Shown in pieces: positions 7,490 through 16,227 of a DNA stretch of 64,000 nt. The stretch is from Gemmatimonas aurantiaca T-27. Its GTDB lineage: Bacteria > Gemmatimonadota > Gemmatimonadetes > Gemmatimonadales > Gemmatimonadaceae. The translations under genes were made by a program, and so were the position numbers. Where the stretch lies: positions 434,001-498,000 of the forward strand of contig NC_012489.1 in assembly GCF_000010305.1 (NCBI RefSeq), written 5' to 3'. Numbering within the stretch: the first letter of the stretch is position 1; each line of letters starts with the position of its first letter. Under the pieces are notes generated by a model. That model was not told the DNA's origin, did not search any database, and saw only the letters and a program-made list of their open reading frames with translations.

Positions 7490-10261
7490 ATGTCAGCCAT
7501 CACGAGCGTTTTCAACGACGGCATCTTTGCCGAGCAGTTCGAGCGGTATCGTCGCGACCCGGCGAGTGTCGACGAAACCTGGCGTCAGTACTTCCGCATG
7601 GCCGAGTCGCTGCTCGGTCAGTCGGCCGCGAGTGCACCGGCCGCCGCAGGTGCGACGACCGATGTGGCCTATCTGCAGAAAGTCGCGGGCGCCGCGTCGC
7701 TGCAGCAAGCCATTCGCATGTACGGGCACTACGATGTGCCGCTCGATCCCCTTGGCGCGCCGCCGATCGGTGCCGACGAACTGGCGCCGGGCTTCCATGG
7801 GCTGACCGAAGACGATCTCGCCACGATCCCCGGTGCGGCGATCGGCGATGATCGTTATGCGACGGCCAAGGATGTCATCGCGCGCAAGCGTGAGGTCTAC
7901 ACCACGCGCATCGGCTACGAAGTGTGGCACCTCGAGGTGAACGAGGAGCGTAACTGGTTCCGTCATGCGTTCCGCGCCGGCGAACTCACACGCCCGCTCA
8001 CCGTCGACGAAAAGAAAGCCGTGCTGCGTCGCCTCAACGAGGTCGATGGGCTCGAACGCTTCCTGGGTCGCGCCTATCAGGGCTACAAGCGCTTCTCGGT
8101 CGAAGGCAACGACACGCTTGTGCCCATGCTCGACGAGATGATCAATGCCCTCGGCAAGTCGGGTGCCGAAGAGATCGTGATCGGCATGGCCCACCGCGGC
8201 CGCCTGAACGTGCTGACCAACGTGATGGGCAAGCCGTTCGAAACCCTGTTTGCCGAATTCGAAGGACGTCACGATCATGCCGACGAAACGGCAACGGGTG
8301 ACGTGAAGTATCACGCCGGCTTCACCGGTGTGCGTTCGGTGGATGGTCGCGAGGTGAAGTTGCGCCTCGTGCCCAATCCGTCGCACCTCGAAGTCGTGAA
8401 CCCCGTCATCGAAGGGGTGGTGCGTGCGCGGCAGCGCGTGGCCGGCAAGCCGGGCGAGCGCAACGAGCATGCGGTGGTGCCGGTGGCCATTCACGGTGAT
8501 GCCGCCTTCCCGGGTGAAGGCATCGTCGCCGAAACGCTGAACATCTCGCATCTGAATGCGTATCGCACCGGCGGCACCATTCACATCATCGTGAACAACC
8601 AGGTTGGTTTCACGACCGACCCGGGTGATGCGCGCTCCACGTATTACTCGTCGGATCTCGCGAAGGGCTTCGAGATCCCGATCTTCCACGTGAACGCCGA
8701 CGACGCCGAGTCCTGCATCACGGCGATGCGTCTGGCGTGCGCGTACCGCACGATGTTCAAGAAGGACGTGCTGATCGACCTCGTGGGCTACCGCCGTCAT
8801 GGGCACAACGAGGGCGACGAGCCGATGTACACGCAGCCCACGCGTACGACGGCCATCCGCAAGCATCCGACGGTGCCGCAGGTGTGGGCCACCCGTCTGG
8901 TGAAGGAAGGCGTGCTCACGGCTGACGAAGCGGCGGCCGTCGAGAAGGACGTGTCGCAGCGGTACGCCGACATCCACAGCGCGTTCAAGCAGTCCTTGCT
9001 GAGCAGCGAGAAGCATGCGCCGTGGCCTGCTGAACCGTCCCCGGCGTCGCGTGTGGTGCAGACCAACGTGGCGGCGGAACGCCTGCAGTTCGTCAACGAG
9101 TCCCTGTTGCAGTGGCCGCAGGAGTTCACGCCCAATCCGCGTCTGGCCAAGCAGCTCGAGCGTCGTCGCGAGACGATGGGTGAGCAGGGCGGCATCGAGT
9201 GGGGTCATGCCGAAGCGCTGGCGTTCGGTACGTTGTTGCTCGATGGCATGTCGGTGCGCATCACTGGCCAGGACGCCGAGCGTGGCACGTTCTCGCATCG
9301 TCACTCGGTGCTGAACGACGCCAACTCGGGTCGCAAGTACGCGCCGCTCGCCAACATCCCGGGCTCCAAGGGCATCTTCGAGGTCTACAACTCGGCGTTG
9401 TCGGAAACCGCCGTGCTGGCGTTCGAATACGGTTTCAGCACCGTGGCGTCCGATACCCTCACGCTGTGGGAAGCGCAGTTCGGCGACTTCGTGAACGTGG
9501 CGCAGCCGATCATCGACCAGTTCATCGTGGCCGACCGCGCGAAGTGGGGGCAGGACAGCGGCCTCGTGATGCTGTTGCCGCATGGCTATGAAGGACAGGG
9601 CCCGGAGCACTCGAGCGCTCGCCTCGAGCGGTTCCTACAGCTCTGCGCGGAAGGCAACATGACCGTGGCCTATTGCAGCACGCCGGCGCAGTTCTTCCAT
9701 CTGCTGCGCCGCCAGGCGCTGCGGCCGAATCGCCGTCCGCTGATTTGCATGCAGCCCAAGTCGATGCTGCGCCTGCCCCAGGCGTCGTCACACCTGGACG
9801 ATCTTGTGCACGGTGGCTTCCAGTCGGTGATCGACGATCCGATCGCGTCGCAGCGTCGTGATGACGTGCGCCGGATCGTGTTCTGCACCGGCAAGGTGTA
9901 CTACGACATGGCGCTGGCCGCCAACCGCAATCCCAATGTCGCGCTGGTGCGTGTCGAGGAGCTGTACTCGTGGCCGCACGAGGAGATCCAGCGCATCATG
10001 GATCTCTATCCGGCTATCGAGCAGGTGGTGTGGGCGCAGGAAGAGCCGAAGAACCAGGGCGCCTGGACGTATGTGCAGCCGCGTCTTCGGGCTTCGGCGG
10101 GTGCTGCGGTGGGTGTGCGCTATGTGGGACGTCCCGAGCGTGCCAGCCCCGCGGAAGGGTATGCCGATGCGCACCAGCAGGAACAGGCGCGTATCATTGC
10201 GATGGTGATGGACACCGGCGAGGTCGCGGAAGAGCGTCCTGCCATGACAATCTCAAAGTGA
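7490..10261 (+). CDS. sucA: 2-oxoglutarate dehydrogenase E1 component
   Basis: A protein of 923 residues, the normal length for SucA. It begins with the E2-binding N-terminal region (VFNDGIFAEQFERYRRDP). GMAHRGRLNVL is at about 232, the thiamine diphosphate region GDAAFPGEG at about 336, NNQVGF at about 369, and the transketolase half contains FSHRHSVL near 603. It decarboxylates 2-oxoglutarate and transfers the succinyl group to the lipoyl domain of E2, in the TCA cycle. No sucB or lpd lies beside it, so the complex is encoded at more than one site. The next gene begins one base after the stop. Confidence 0.97.
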   Translation: MSAITSVFNDGIFAEQFERYRRDPASVDETWRQYFRMAESLLGQSAASAPAAAGATTDVAYLQKVAGAASLQQAIRMYGHYDVPLDPLGAPPIGADELAPGFHGLTEDDLATIPGAAIGDDRYATAKDVIARKREVYTTRIGYEVWHLEVNEERNWFRHAFRAGELTRPLTVDEKKAVLRRLNEVDGLERFLGRAYQGYKRFSVEGNDTLVPMLDEMINALGKSGAEEIVIGMAHRGRLNVLTNVMGKPFETLFAEFEGRHDHADETATGDVKYHAGFTGVRSVDGREVKLRLVPNPSHLEVVNPVIEGVVRARQRVAGKPGERNEHAVVPVAIHGDAAFPGEGIVAETLNISHLNAYRTGGTIHIIVNNQVGFTTDPGDARSTYYSSDLAKGFEIPIFHVNADDAESCITAMRLACAYRTMFKKDVLIDLVGYRRHGHNEGDEPMYTQPTRTTAIRKHPTVPQVWATRLVKEGVLTADEAAAVEKDVSQRYADIHSAFKQSLLSSEKHAPWPAEPSPASRVVQTNVAAERLQFVNESLLQWPQEFTPNPRLAKQLERRRETMGEQGGIEWGHAEALAFGTLLLDGMSVRITGQDAERGTFSHRHSVLNDANSGRKYAPLANIPGSKGIFEVYNSALSETAVLAFEYGFSTVASDTLTLWEAQFGDFVNVAQPIIDQFIVADRAKWGQDSGLVMLLPHGYEGQGPEHSSARLERFLQLCAEGNMTVAYCSTPAQFFHLLRRQALRPNRRPLICMQPKSMLRLPQASSHLDDLVHGGFQSVIDDPIASQRRDDVRRIVFCTGKVYYDMALAANRNPNVALVRVEELYSWPHEEIQRIMDLYPAIEQVVWAQEEPKNQGAWTYVQPRLRASAGAAVGVRYVGRPERASPAEGYADAHQQEQARIIAMVMDTGEVAEERPAMTISK

Positions 10262-10262
10262 G

Positions 10263-12992
10263 ATGATGATGACGCGGCAGCTCTTGCAGAGCGGCGCGCG
10301 CCTCATGGGAAGGATGGGTGTCACGAACGCCGCGGCCATTGCCGCGGCGTTCGTGTTAAGCGCCCCCATCATGAGTGCTCGTGCCCAGTCGAATGGCAAT
10401 GGGGGGCCCGATCGTGGCGCCGCCAAACTCGGATCCACGCTGGCCGGCATCGGCACCACAGGTCGTGTGTTGACCATCGCCGCACATCCCGATGACGAAG
10501 ACACGCCGATCATCGCTTGGCTTGCCCGCGCCCGACACGTGGAGACCGCATACCTGTCGCTGACCCGCGGCGATGGTGGCCAGAATCTCATCGGCAACGA
10601 ACTCGGTGAACCGCTGGGTGCCATCCGCACACAGGAGCTGCTGGCCGCACGCCGCATCGACGGTGGTCGGCAGTTTTTCACGCGCGCCTACGACTTCGGC
10701 TTCAGCAAGAATGCCGAGGAGACCTACCTGCATTGGCCGAAGGATTCCATTCTCGGCGACGTCGTGCGTGTGGTGCGCGCGTATCGTCCGCAGGTGATCG
10801 TGGCGTTTTTCAGTGGCACACCCCGCGATGGACACGGACATCATCAGGTGTCTGGGTTGCTCGCGCGTGAGGCATACGATCTGGCTGGTGATACGGTGCG
10901 TTTTCCGGTGCGTGACTACGGCTTGCCGTGGACACCACAGAAGTTCTACCGCAGTGCCCGTCAGGCCCCCGACAGTGCCTCGTTGCGTGTGAACACCGGT
11001 GAGTATGATGCGTTGCTGGGGCGCAGCTACTACGAAATTGCTGCCGAGAGTCGGTCGCAGCACAAGTCGCAGGGTTTTGGCGTGCTGCAACGGAAGGGTG
11101 TGATGTGGGCCTATCTGTCGCGCGAAGCTTCGCGTGTGGGTCCGGATGATGCGCGCAGCGAGCGTTCCGTGTTCGATGGGATCGACACCACATGGACGCC
11201 ACTCAGGGCCAAATTGCCCACGGCCGTCGTACCCACGCTGGACTCTGCTCTTGCCGCGCTGGCAATGGTGCGTGGTGTGTATCGGGCCGACAATCCTTCC
11301 GCACTCGTGACGCCGCTGGCCGCGGTGCTTCGGCAGCTCCGCGCCGTACGCAATACTCTGGGCAGTGGTCCGGCGTTGCTCATCGGCGAAGGAATTGGAC
11401 GTCCGGCGCAGGTGCGCGCGCGTCCTGCGCAGCAGGCAGATCCCGCATTGTGGGATGCACTGTCACTGACCATCGACCGCACCAGCGACGCGTTGGTGGA
11501 GGCGGCAGGCATTGCCGTGGAAGCCTCAGCTCCGCAGGGCACCTTCCCCGTGCGCGAAGCCGAGAAGGAGAATGTCAACGACTCGTTGCCGGTGACCATC
11601 AGCGTGTTCAATCGCGGGCGGGCGACCGTTCGGGTGACTGGTGGATTCATCAGCGGGCTCGGGATGCGCGCCAACGAACGCGGGTCGATCGACGTCGCTC
11701 CCGACAGCACAGGCGTGCTGCAGCGATACGCGGTGGCATTCGGTCCGAACTCTCCGTGGTGGCGCCAGCAGGGGCGGTCGGGCAAGGACTGGTTCCTCAT
11801 GCCCATCGATGCCCGTGATGAAGTGCAGCAGGAAGCGCGCGTATCGACCATGGCCGAGGTGGCGCTGCTCATCGCCGAAGTGTCGGTGTCGGTGACCACG
11901 CCGATCGTGTATCGGTTTGCCGACCCCATCAAGGGTGACCAACAGATCCCGGTGGCGGCCGTGCCCGGAATTACAGTCAACCTGGCCAGTGCGATCGAAT
12001 ACATCCGCGCCGGAGTGCCCGTCGATCGCCTGGTGAATGTGCGGGTGCAGTCTTCCTATCCGCACGAGACGTCGGTGCGGGTGCGTCTCGAAGTGCCCAA
12101 GGGCCTCCTGGCGGACTCGGTGCAACGTGTACGCACGTTGCCCGCGCAGGGCGGGACCATGGTGTCGTTCCGGTTGCGCGGTGTGTTGCCTGAGGGAGCG
12201 CATCAACTGTTGGTGGCCGGATTCCACGAAAATGTGCCGGCCATGCGAGGGGTGTATCCCATCAGCTACGATCACATCACGCCGATGCGATTGTATGGCA
12301 CGTCGGCCATGGCGTTTTCAGCGGTGTCGGTGAAGCTGCCCGCGCGGGCGCGCGTGGGATACATCGCCGGTGTGGCTGATGCTGGCATCGATGCGCTGCG
12401 TCAGCTCGATATCACCGTGGAAAAACTCGAGCCCTCGATGCTTGGCAGCACCGACCTGTCACGGTTCAGCAGCATCGTGGTGGGCCCGCGTGCATACGAA
12501 GCGAGCGAAGAGCTGGTGAAGCAGAATCCACGATTGCTCGAGTATGCCAACCGTGGTGGTACGCTGGTGGTGCAGTATGGGGCGCAGGACATGAGCCGCT
12601 TTGCGAACGTCATGCCGTATCCGCTGCAGTGGACGCGTCCGGCGGCTCGGGTGACGATGGAGCAGGCACCGGTCAACATGCTGCAGCCCACGCATCCTCT
12701 GCTCACCACCCCAAACCGTCTCACTGCCAGTGACTGGGATGGTTGGGTGCAGGAGCGCGCGACGTACATGCCGAGCACGATTGATCGACGGTATACGTCG
12801 TTGCTGTCGATGAACGATCCCGGTGAGCCGGCCAACACCGGCGCCCTGCTGGTCGCTCCGGTCGGCAAGGGACGCTATGTCTACGTGACGCTGGCGCTGT
12901 TTCGCCAATTGCCCATGGGGGTGCCGGGCGCGGCGCGCATTCTGACCAATCTCGTCAACGGGCAGGCGCCGGTCGTGATGCCCAAGATGTAA
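10263..12992 (+). CDS. Large exported PIG-L family deacetylase
   Basis: A protein of 909 residues. The N-terminal PIG-L/LmbE domain holds the zinc motif AAHPDDED at about 76, then LTRGDGGQN, and TRDGHGHHQVSGL-like residues (PRDGHGHHQVSG) at about 190. A long C-terminal extension of beta-sandwich and ThuA/glutaminase-like character follows (VVGPRAYEAS and later). A hydrophobic stretch AAAIAAAFVLSA before ARAQS looks like a signal peptide, placing it in the periplasm or outside. Relatives remove N-acetyl groups from sugar conjugates. Starts at 10263, 10266, 10269, 10305 or 10314 are all possible. A strong hairpin lies within the signal-peptide codons. Confidence 0.85.
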   Translation: MMMTRQLLQSGARLMGRMGVTNAAAIAAAFVLSAPIMSARAQSNGNGGPDRGAAKLGSTLAGIGTTGRVLTIAAHPDDEDTPIIAWLARARHVETAYLSLTRGDGGQNLIGNELGEPLGAIRTQELLAARRIDGGRQFFTRAYDFGFSKNAEETYLHWPKDSILGDVVRVVRAYRPQVIVAFFSGTPRDGHGHHQVSGLLAREAYDLAGDTVRFPVRDYGLPWTPQKFYRSARQAPDSASLRVNTGEYDALLGRSYYEIAAESRSQHKSQGFGVLQRKGVMWAYLSREASRVGPDDARSERSVFDGIDTTWTPLRAKLPTAVVPTLDSALAALAMVRGVYRADNPSALVTPLAAVLRQLRAVRNTLGSGPALLIGEGIGRPAQVRARPAQQADPALWDALSLTIDRTSDALVEAAGIAVEASAPQGTFPVREAEKENVNDSLPVTISVFNRGRATVRVTGGFISGLGMRANERGSIDVAPDSTGVLQRYAVAFGPNSPWWRQQGRSGKDWFLMPIDARDEVQQEARVSTMAEVALLIAEVSVSVTTPIVYRFADPIKGDQQIPVAAVPGITVNLASAIEYIRAGVPVDRLVNVRVQSSYPHETSVRVRLEVPKGLLADSVQRVRTLPAQGGTMVSFRLRGVLPEGAHQLLVAGFHENVPAMRGVYPISYDHITPMRLYGTSAMAFSAVSVKLPARARVGYIAGVADAGIDALRQLDITVEKLEPSMLGSTDLSRFSSIVVGPRAYEASEELVKQNPRLLEYANRGGTLVVQYGAQDMSRFANVMPYPLQWTRPAARVTMEQAPVNMLQPTHPLLTTPNRLTASDWDGWVQERATYMPSTIDRRYTSLLSMNDPGEPANTGALLVAPVGKGRYVYVTLALFRQLPMGVPGAARILTNLVNGQAPVVMPKM
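10322..10355. terminator. Perfect 15-bp hairpin inside the PIG-L signal-peptide codons
   Basis: Arms 10322-10336 (CACGAACGCCGCGGC) and 10341-10355 are perfectly complementary around a 4-base loop, CATT, followed by GTTAAG. By shape it is a terminator stem about 60 bases after the sucA stop, but it sits in the coding sequence of the next gene and encodes part of its hydrophobic signal segment. It has no T-tract. It may attenuate sucA read-through or hinder translation of the downstream gene. Confidence 0.55.
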
Positions 12993-13019
12993 AGCGTCCT
13001 CAAAAAGGCACATTCATGA

Positions 13020-13056
13020 AATACACTGTAAAAATGGTCCAACTTTACAGTGTATT
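13020..13056. promoter_or_regulatory. Perfect AT-rich palindrome, candidate operator
   Basis: Arms AATACACTGTAAA (13020-13032) and TTTACAGTGTATT (13044-13056) are exact reverse complements with an 11-base spacer. It lies in the 135-base gap between the deacetylase stop and the start of the Ig-repeat lipoprotein. Being AT-rich without a following T-run, it looks more like a dimeric repressor operator than an intrinsic terminator. The rest of the gap shows no gene. Confidence 0.6.
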
Positions 13057-13127
13057 GGATGGAGGGTACGTTCTCGGCGCTGTTCATCAGCGCCGGTGTT
13101 TGACACCACCCTCAATCCCGCACCCTC

Positions 13128-15713
13128 ATGCGTCAGCGAATTGTTCGCGCCTCCGCGTCGCTCGCACTAATGGCTGGAGCTCTGCTTTCCGGCTGCTCCG
13201 AGAGCTCCAGCCCGGCACCCACCCCCACGCTCGCTTTGGCGAACACGGGAGCGACGACGGCCACGGCCGCGCGAGGGTCCAGTGCCACCTATGCGTTCAC
13301 CATCACGCGCGGCGGCGGATTCAGCGCGCCCGTGCAACTGGCGGCCGAGGGCGTACCGGCTGGAGTGACCGCGAGTTTTGCCCCTGCTTCGCTCACGGGT
13401 ACGACGACCGCCTCGACGATGACGCTGGCCGTGGATGCCGCCGCGGCGCCTGGTACGTTCTCCGTTACCGTCCGCGCGACGGGCAGTGGCGTCACGGGAC
13501 AGAGCGCGGTGGTGGAGCTGGTGATTCCCAATCCGACGATTGGTCTTCAGGGCGCAGCCACCGCGCTGACGGTGGTGCAGGGCGGCTCTGGCACGGTGAG
13601 CTACACCGTGACCCGGGGTGGAGGTTTTGCGGGGGCCGTGAGTCTGGCCGTGGAGGGTTTGCCCAACGGGGTGACGGCGGCATTCGCACCGACCTCGTTG
13701 GCGGCCGGTGTCACGACCAGCACGCTGACACTGACGGCTGCAGCCGGCACATCGGCAGCGGTCACCAACCTGACCGTGCGGGCGACCGGCACCGGGGTCA
13801 CGGCGCAGACGGCTGCGTTGGCGCTCACGGTATCGGAAGCACCCGGCATCGTGCTGAGCAACGCTGGTGAGGCCTTGAGTGTCGTGGCCGGTCAGAGCGG
13901 AACGCGTACGATCGGTATCGCGCGGCGTGGTGGTTTTGCGGGCGCCGTCACGCTGGCCCTCGAAGGCGCGCCGGCCGGTGTCACGGGGACCTTCGCACCC
14001 GCCGCGCCGACCACGAATGAATCGGTGCTCACGCTGAACGCGGCAGCGACGACCGCGGTGGGTAGCTACACGCTGACCGTGCGTGGTACCGGAACCGGTA
14101 TCACCGCCGTCACCACAACGGTGACGCTGGTTGTGACCGAAGCGCCGGGCATCACACTGAGCAACAGCGGTGGCGCGCTGAGTGTGGCGGCGGGGCAGAG
14201 CGGCACCCGCACCATCAGCATTGCGCGTCGGGGAGCATTTGCCGGTGCCGTCACGCTGGCCCTGGAAGGTGCGCCCACCGGTGTGACTGGCACTTTCGCG
14301 CCGGCCGCGCCCACGGCCAATGAATCCGTGCTCACGCTGAACGTGGCGCCGACCACGGCGGTGGGGAACTACACACTCACCGTGCGCGGCACGGGAACGG
14401 GTGTTGCGGCCTCGACGACGACGCTCGCGCTGACAGTGACGGAAGCGCCAGGGATCACGGTAATAGGAACGGGCGGTAGAACGTGGAATCTCCCTGCGGG
14501 TACAAGTGGCACACGCACCATAGGCATTGAGCGACAGGGTGGATATACCGGTGCCGTGACGCTGACTCTCGAGGGCGCACCTCTCGGCGTCACTGCGGCC
14601 TTTGCACCTGCGGCGCCAACAACGAATGAGTCGGTGATCACTTTGACGGCGGCCGCGTCGACCCTCCCGGGTCTCTACACTCTCACTGTGCGAGGTACGG
14701 GTATCGGAGTCTCGCCCGCCACAGGGGTCATCTTTCTCTCCGTGACCACCGGTCCGTCGCTCAGCGTTACGTGGGCCGTTCCAAGTGTTTCCGTGGTGCA
14801 GGGGCAAGCGACGCGCGCGCAGATGCTGATTCAACGGACAGGTACATTCCCGGATCGGGGTCGACTGGTTATCGAGGGTCTACGCGAGGGATTGAATGTG
14901 CTATTCCCCGTGCCATTGGACTCTCTGACGACGGTCAACACGTACATTGCCACTATCGATGTCGGTCCTGTGTTGCTTCCGGGAACGTATCAGTTGATCG
15001 CGCGGGCCACGGCTGGGGAGCTCAGCAGCACAGCGACCTTGACTGTGGTGGTGACGGCGGCGGCGAGCGGATTCGCATTGTCTACCCCGGTTACCTTGCG
15101 GACAATTGAGCAGGGAGATTCGGCGTCGATTCCACTCAATGTGACGCGATACGGCGGGCACTCGGCAGCAATCGCCGTGGGCAACTTTACTCTTACCTGT
15201 CTGGCGACTGTTGGTGGATGTCCCAGCACGACATTTGGTAATTTGGTCAGTACCGCCTTCGTGTCACCGCAAACGGGCAATACCGGCCGCGTGCAGCCCA
15301 ATCTTCATGCGGATATCCCAGAGGGAGAGTATCGATTCCGGATGGTGGCGACGGGATCAGGTGGTGGGCCTGATACGCTGCATGTACCCGTGCGTGTTGT
15401 TTCAGCTACGCAAGCCAGGCATTCGCTCAGCACCATCACGCTCCCGAACGCCGCTGGTGGGGAAACGATCGACTATACGGTTCGCGTACACCGCACACCT
15501 GGCAACAGCGCGAACGTTACGTTCTCCGTATCCAGCTGCCAAAGCGGTCTGACCGCGTCGCTGCCGACGCCGGGGACGACAGGCAACTCACTGACGCTGC
15601 GTATCTCGGTCAGCAGAACGGCAACACCAGGATCGTTGTACTGCACCCTTGTGTCTTCCGCACCCGGTCAACGCAGCCAGAACGTGAATACGTGGGTCAA
15701 CGTGACCCCCTGA
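13128..15713 (+). CDS. Surface lipoprotein of tandem Ig-like repeats
   Basis: A protein of 861 residues. Its signal peptide ends in a lipobox, ALLSGCS, with Cys23 as the lipidation site. Five repeats of about 102 residues follow (starting near 36, 138, 239, 341 and 443), each with a GGFAGAVTLALEGAP-like core, AFAP, and YTLTVRGTGTG near the end, then more diverged units. Units three and four are nearly identical at the DNA level with a 306-base period. Each unit looks like a bacterial Ig-like beta-sandwich rich in Thr, Gly and Ala. No catalytic domain is visible. A structural or adhesive role at the outer membrane is inference. Confidence 0.8.
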   Translation: MRQRIVRASASLALMAGALLSGCSESSSPAPTPTLALANTGATTATAARGSSATYAFTITRGGGFSAPVQLAAEGVPAGVTASFAPASLTGTTTASTMTLAVDAAAAPGTFSVTVRATGSGVTGQSAVVELVIPNPTIGLQGAATALTVVQGGSGTVSYTVTRGGGFAGAVSLAVEGLPNGVTAAFAPTSLAAGVTTSTLTLTAAAGTSAAVTNLTVRATGTGVTAQTAALALTVSEAPGIVLSNAGEALSVVAGQSGTRTIGIARRGGFAGAVTLALEGAPAGVTGTFAPAAPTTNESVLTLNAAATTAVGSYTLTVRGTGTGITAVTTTVTLVVTEAPGITLSNSGGALSVAAGQSGTRTISIARRGAFAGAVTLALEGAPTGVTGTFAPAAPTANESVLTLNVAPTTAVGNYTLTVRGTGTGVAASTTTLALTVTEAPGITVIGTGGRTWNLPAGTSGTRTIGIERQGGYTGAVTLTLEGAPLGVTAAFAPAAPTTNESVITLTAAASTLPGLYTLTVRGTGIGVSPATGVIFLSVTTGPSLSVTWAVPSVSVVQGQATRAQMLIQRTGTFPDRGRLVIEGLREGLNVLFPVPLDSLTTVNTYIATIDVGPVLLPGTYQLIARATAGELSSTATLTVVVTAAASGFALSTPVTLRTIEQGDSASIPLNVTRYGGHSAAIAVGNFTLTCLATVGGCPSTTFGNLVSTAFVSPQTGNTGRVQPNLHADIPEGEYRFRMVATGSGGGPDTLHVPVRVVSATQARHSLSTITLPNAAGGETIDYTVRVHRTPGNSANVTFSVSSCQSGLTASLPTPGTTGNSLTLRISVSRTATPGSLYCTLVSSAPGQRSQNVNTWVNVTP
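13845..14460 (+). repeat. 306-base tandem repeat within the Ig-like lipoprotein gene
   Basis: Two consecutive units beginning around 13838 and 14144 encode nearly the same 102 residues (from APGI to the TVTE/VVTE boundary) and keep high nucleotide similarity. Flanking units are progressively diverged. The pattern indicates recent duplication, with potential for copy-number change by recombination. Confidence 0.75.
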
Positions 15714-15724
15714 ACGAGAGTGGC

Positions 15725-16162
15725 CTACATCCCACTACGACGCCGGGGCGTTCGTTTCGTCGCCCCGGCGCCGGTCTGACCGGCTTCAAGCTGCAGCAGG
15801 TGTTTCGCGGCTTCTTCGATCGCCTGCCGCGCCTCCGCTACGCGATCCAGCGCGGGGCGCAGCAGGTCTGTTCGTTCACGCTCGTGCTGGTCGCCCGGCG
15901 TTCGCGTCGAGCCGGCCGTATCGGCGGAGCGCGGTGTATCCTCTGCGGAACCCTCCATCTCCTGAAACAACCCGGCGATGGTGATGCGCAGGCCACGCGC
16001 AATGCGATGAATGTTCTCGATCGAGATATTGGTCTCACCTCGCTCGACGGTGCCGATGTAATTGCGATGCATGCCCACCAGGTCTGCGAAAGTCTCTTGC
16101 GAGAATCCCGCATTCGTGCGCAGTCGCCGCACCGTCTTGCCGAAGCGAACAAACAGATCCAT
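15725..16162 (-). CDS. XRE-family helix-turn-helix regulator
   Basis: A protein of 145 residues with an HTH_3 domain at about 5-65: FGKTVRRLRTNAGFSQETFA, then MHRNYIGTVERGETNISIEN and IARGLRITIAGLF. This is the form seen in single-domain Cro/C1 and restriction-modification controller proteins. A charged, low-complexity tail (about 70-145) follows, with no recognisable ligand domain. No restriction enzyme or toxin gene is adjacent. Palindromic half-sites directly upstream of the start suggest autoregulation. The gene is convergent with the Ig-repeat lipoprotein, 11 bases apart. Confidence 0.85.
   Translation of the reverse strand: MDLFVRFGKTVRRLRTNAGFSQETFADLVGMHRNYIGTVERGETNISIENIHRIARGLRITIAGLFQEMEGSAEDTPRSADTAGSTRTPGDQHERERTDLLRPALDRVAEARQAIEEAAKHLLQLEAGQTGAGATKRTPRRRSGM
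15741..15770. terminator. Perfect 10-bp GC hairpin at a convergent junction
   Basis: CGCCGGGGCG (15741-15750), a 10-base loop TTCGTTTCGT, and CGCCCCGGCG (15761-15770) form a perfect stem 27 bases after the lipoprotein stop. It lies inside the last codons of the convergent XRE gene. A terminator for the lipoprotein transcript is plausible, although no clear T-run follows. Confidence 0.55.
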
Positions 16163-16169
16163 CCGCCAA

Positions 16170-16203
16170 CGGTGTCATCACACCGGGGTGCGATGCTACA
16201 CCG
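16170..16203. promoter_or_regulatory. Candidate XRE operator: CGGTGT/ACACCG half-sites
   Basis: CGGTGTCATCACACCG (16170-16185) is a perfect palindrome with a 4-base centre. A further ACACCG half-site lies at 16198-16203. All are within 45 bases upstream of the XRE gene start at 16162, beside a TAATAC box read on the minus strand. This arrangement is typical of autorepressed controller genes. A direct repeat TAGCGG at 16207-16212 and 16221-16226 lies further upstream. Confidence 0.55.
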
Positions 16204-16227
16204 TATTAGCGGACCATGTATAGCGGT

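Noticed and set aside
7493-9610. 705-residue minus-strand open frame
   Set aside because: It lies antisense to sucA, which has full-length homology; the composition is typical of a shadow frame.
13845-14460. CRISPR-like tandem repeat
   Set aside because: The units are 306 bases long, in frame, and encode protein domains; there are no short repeats with unique spacers.
13167-14834. 555-residue minus-strand open frame over the Ig-repeat gene
   Set aside because: It is an Arg/Gly/His-rich shadow of the repetitive lipoprotein gene, with no recognisable domain.
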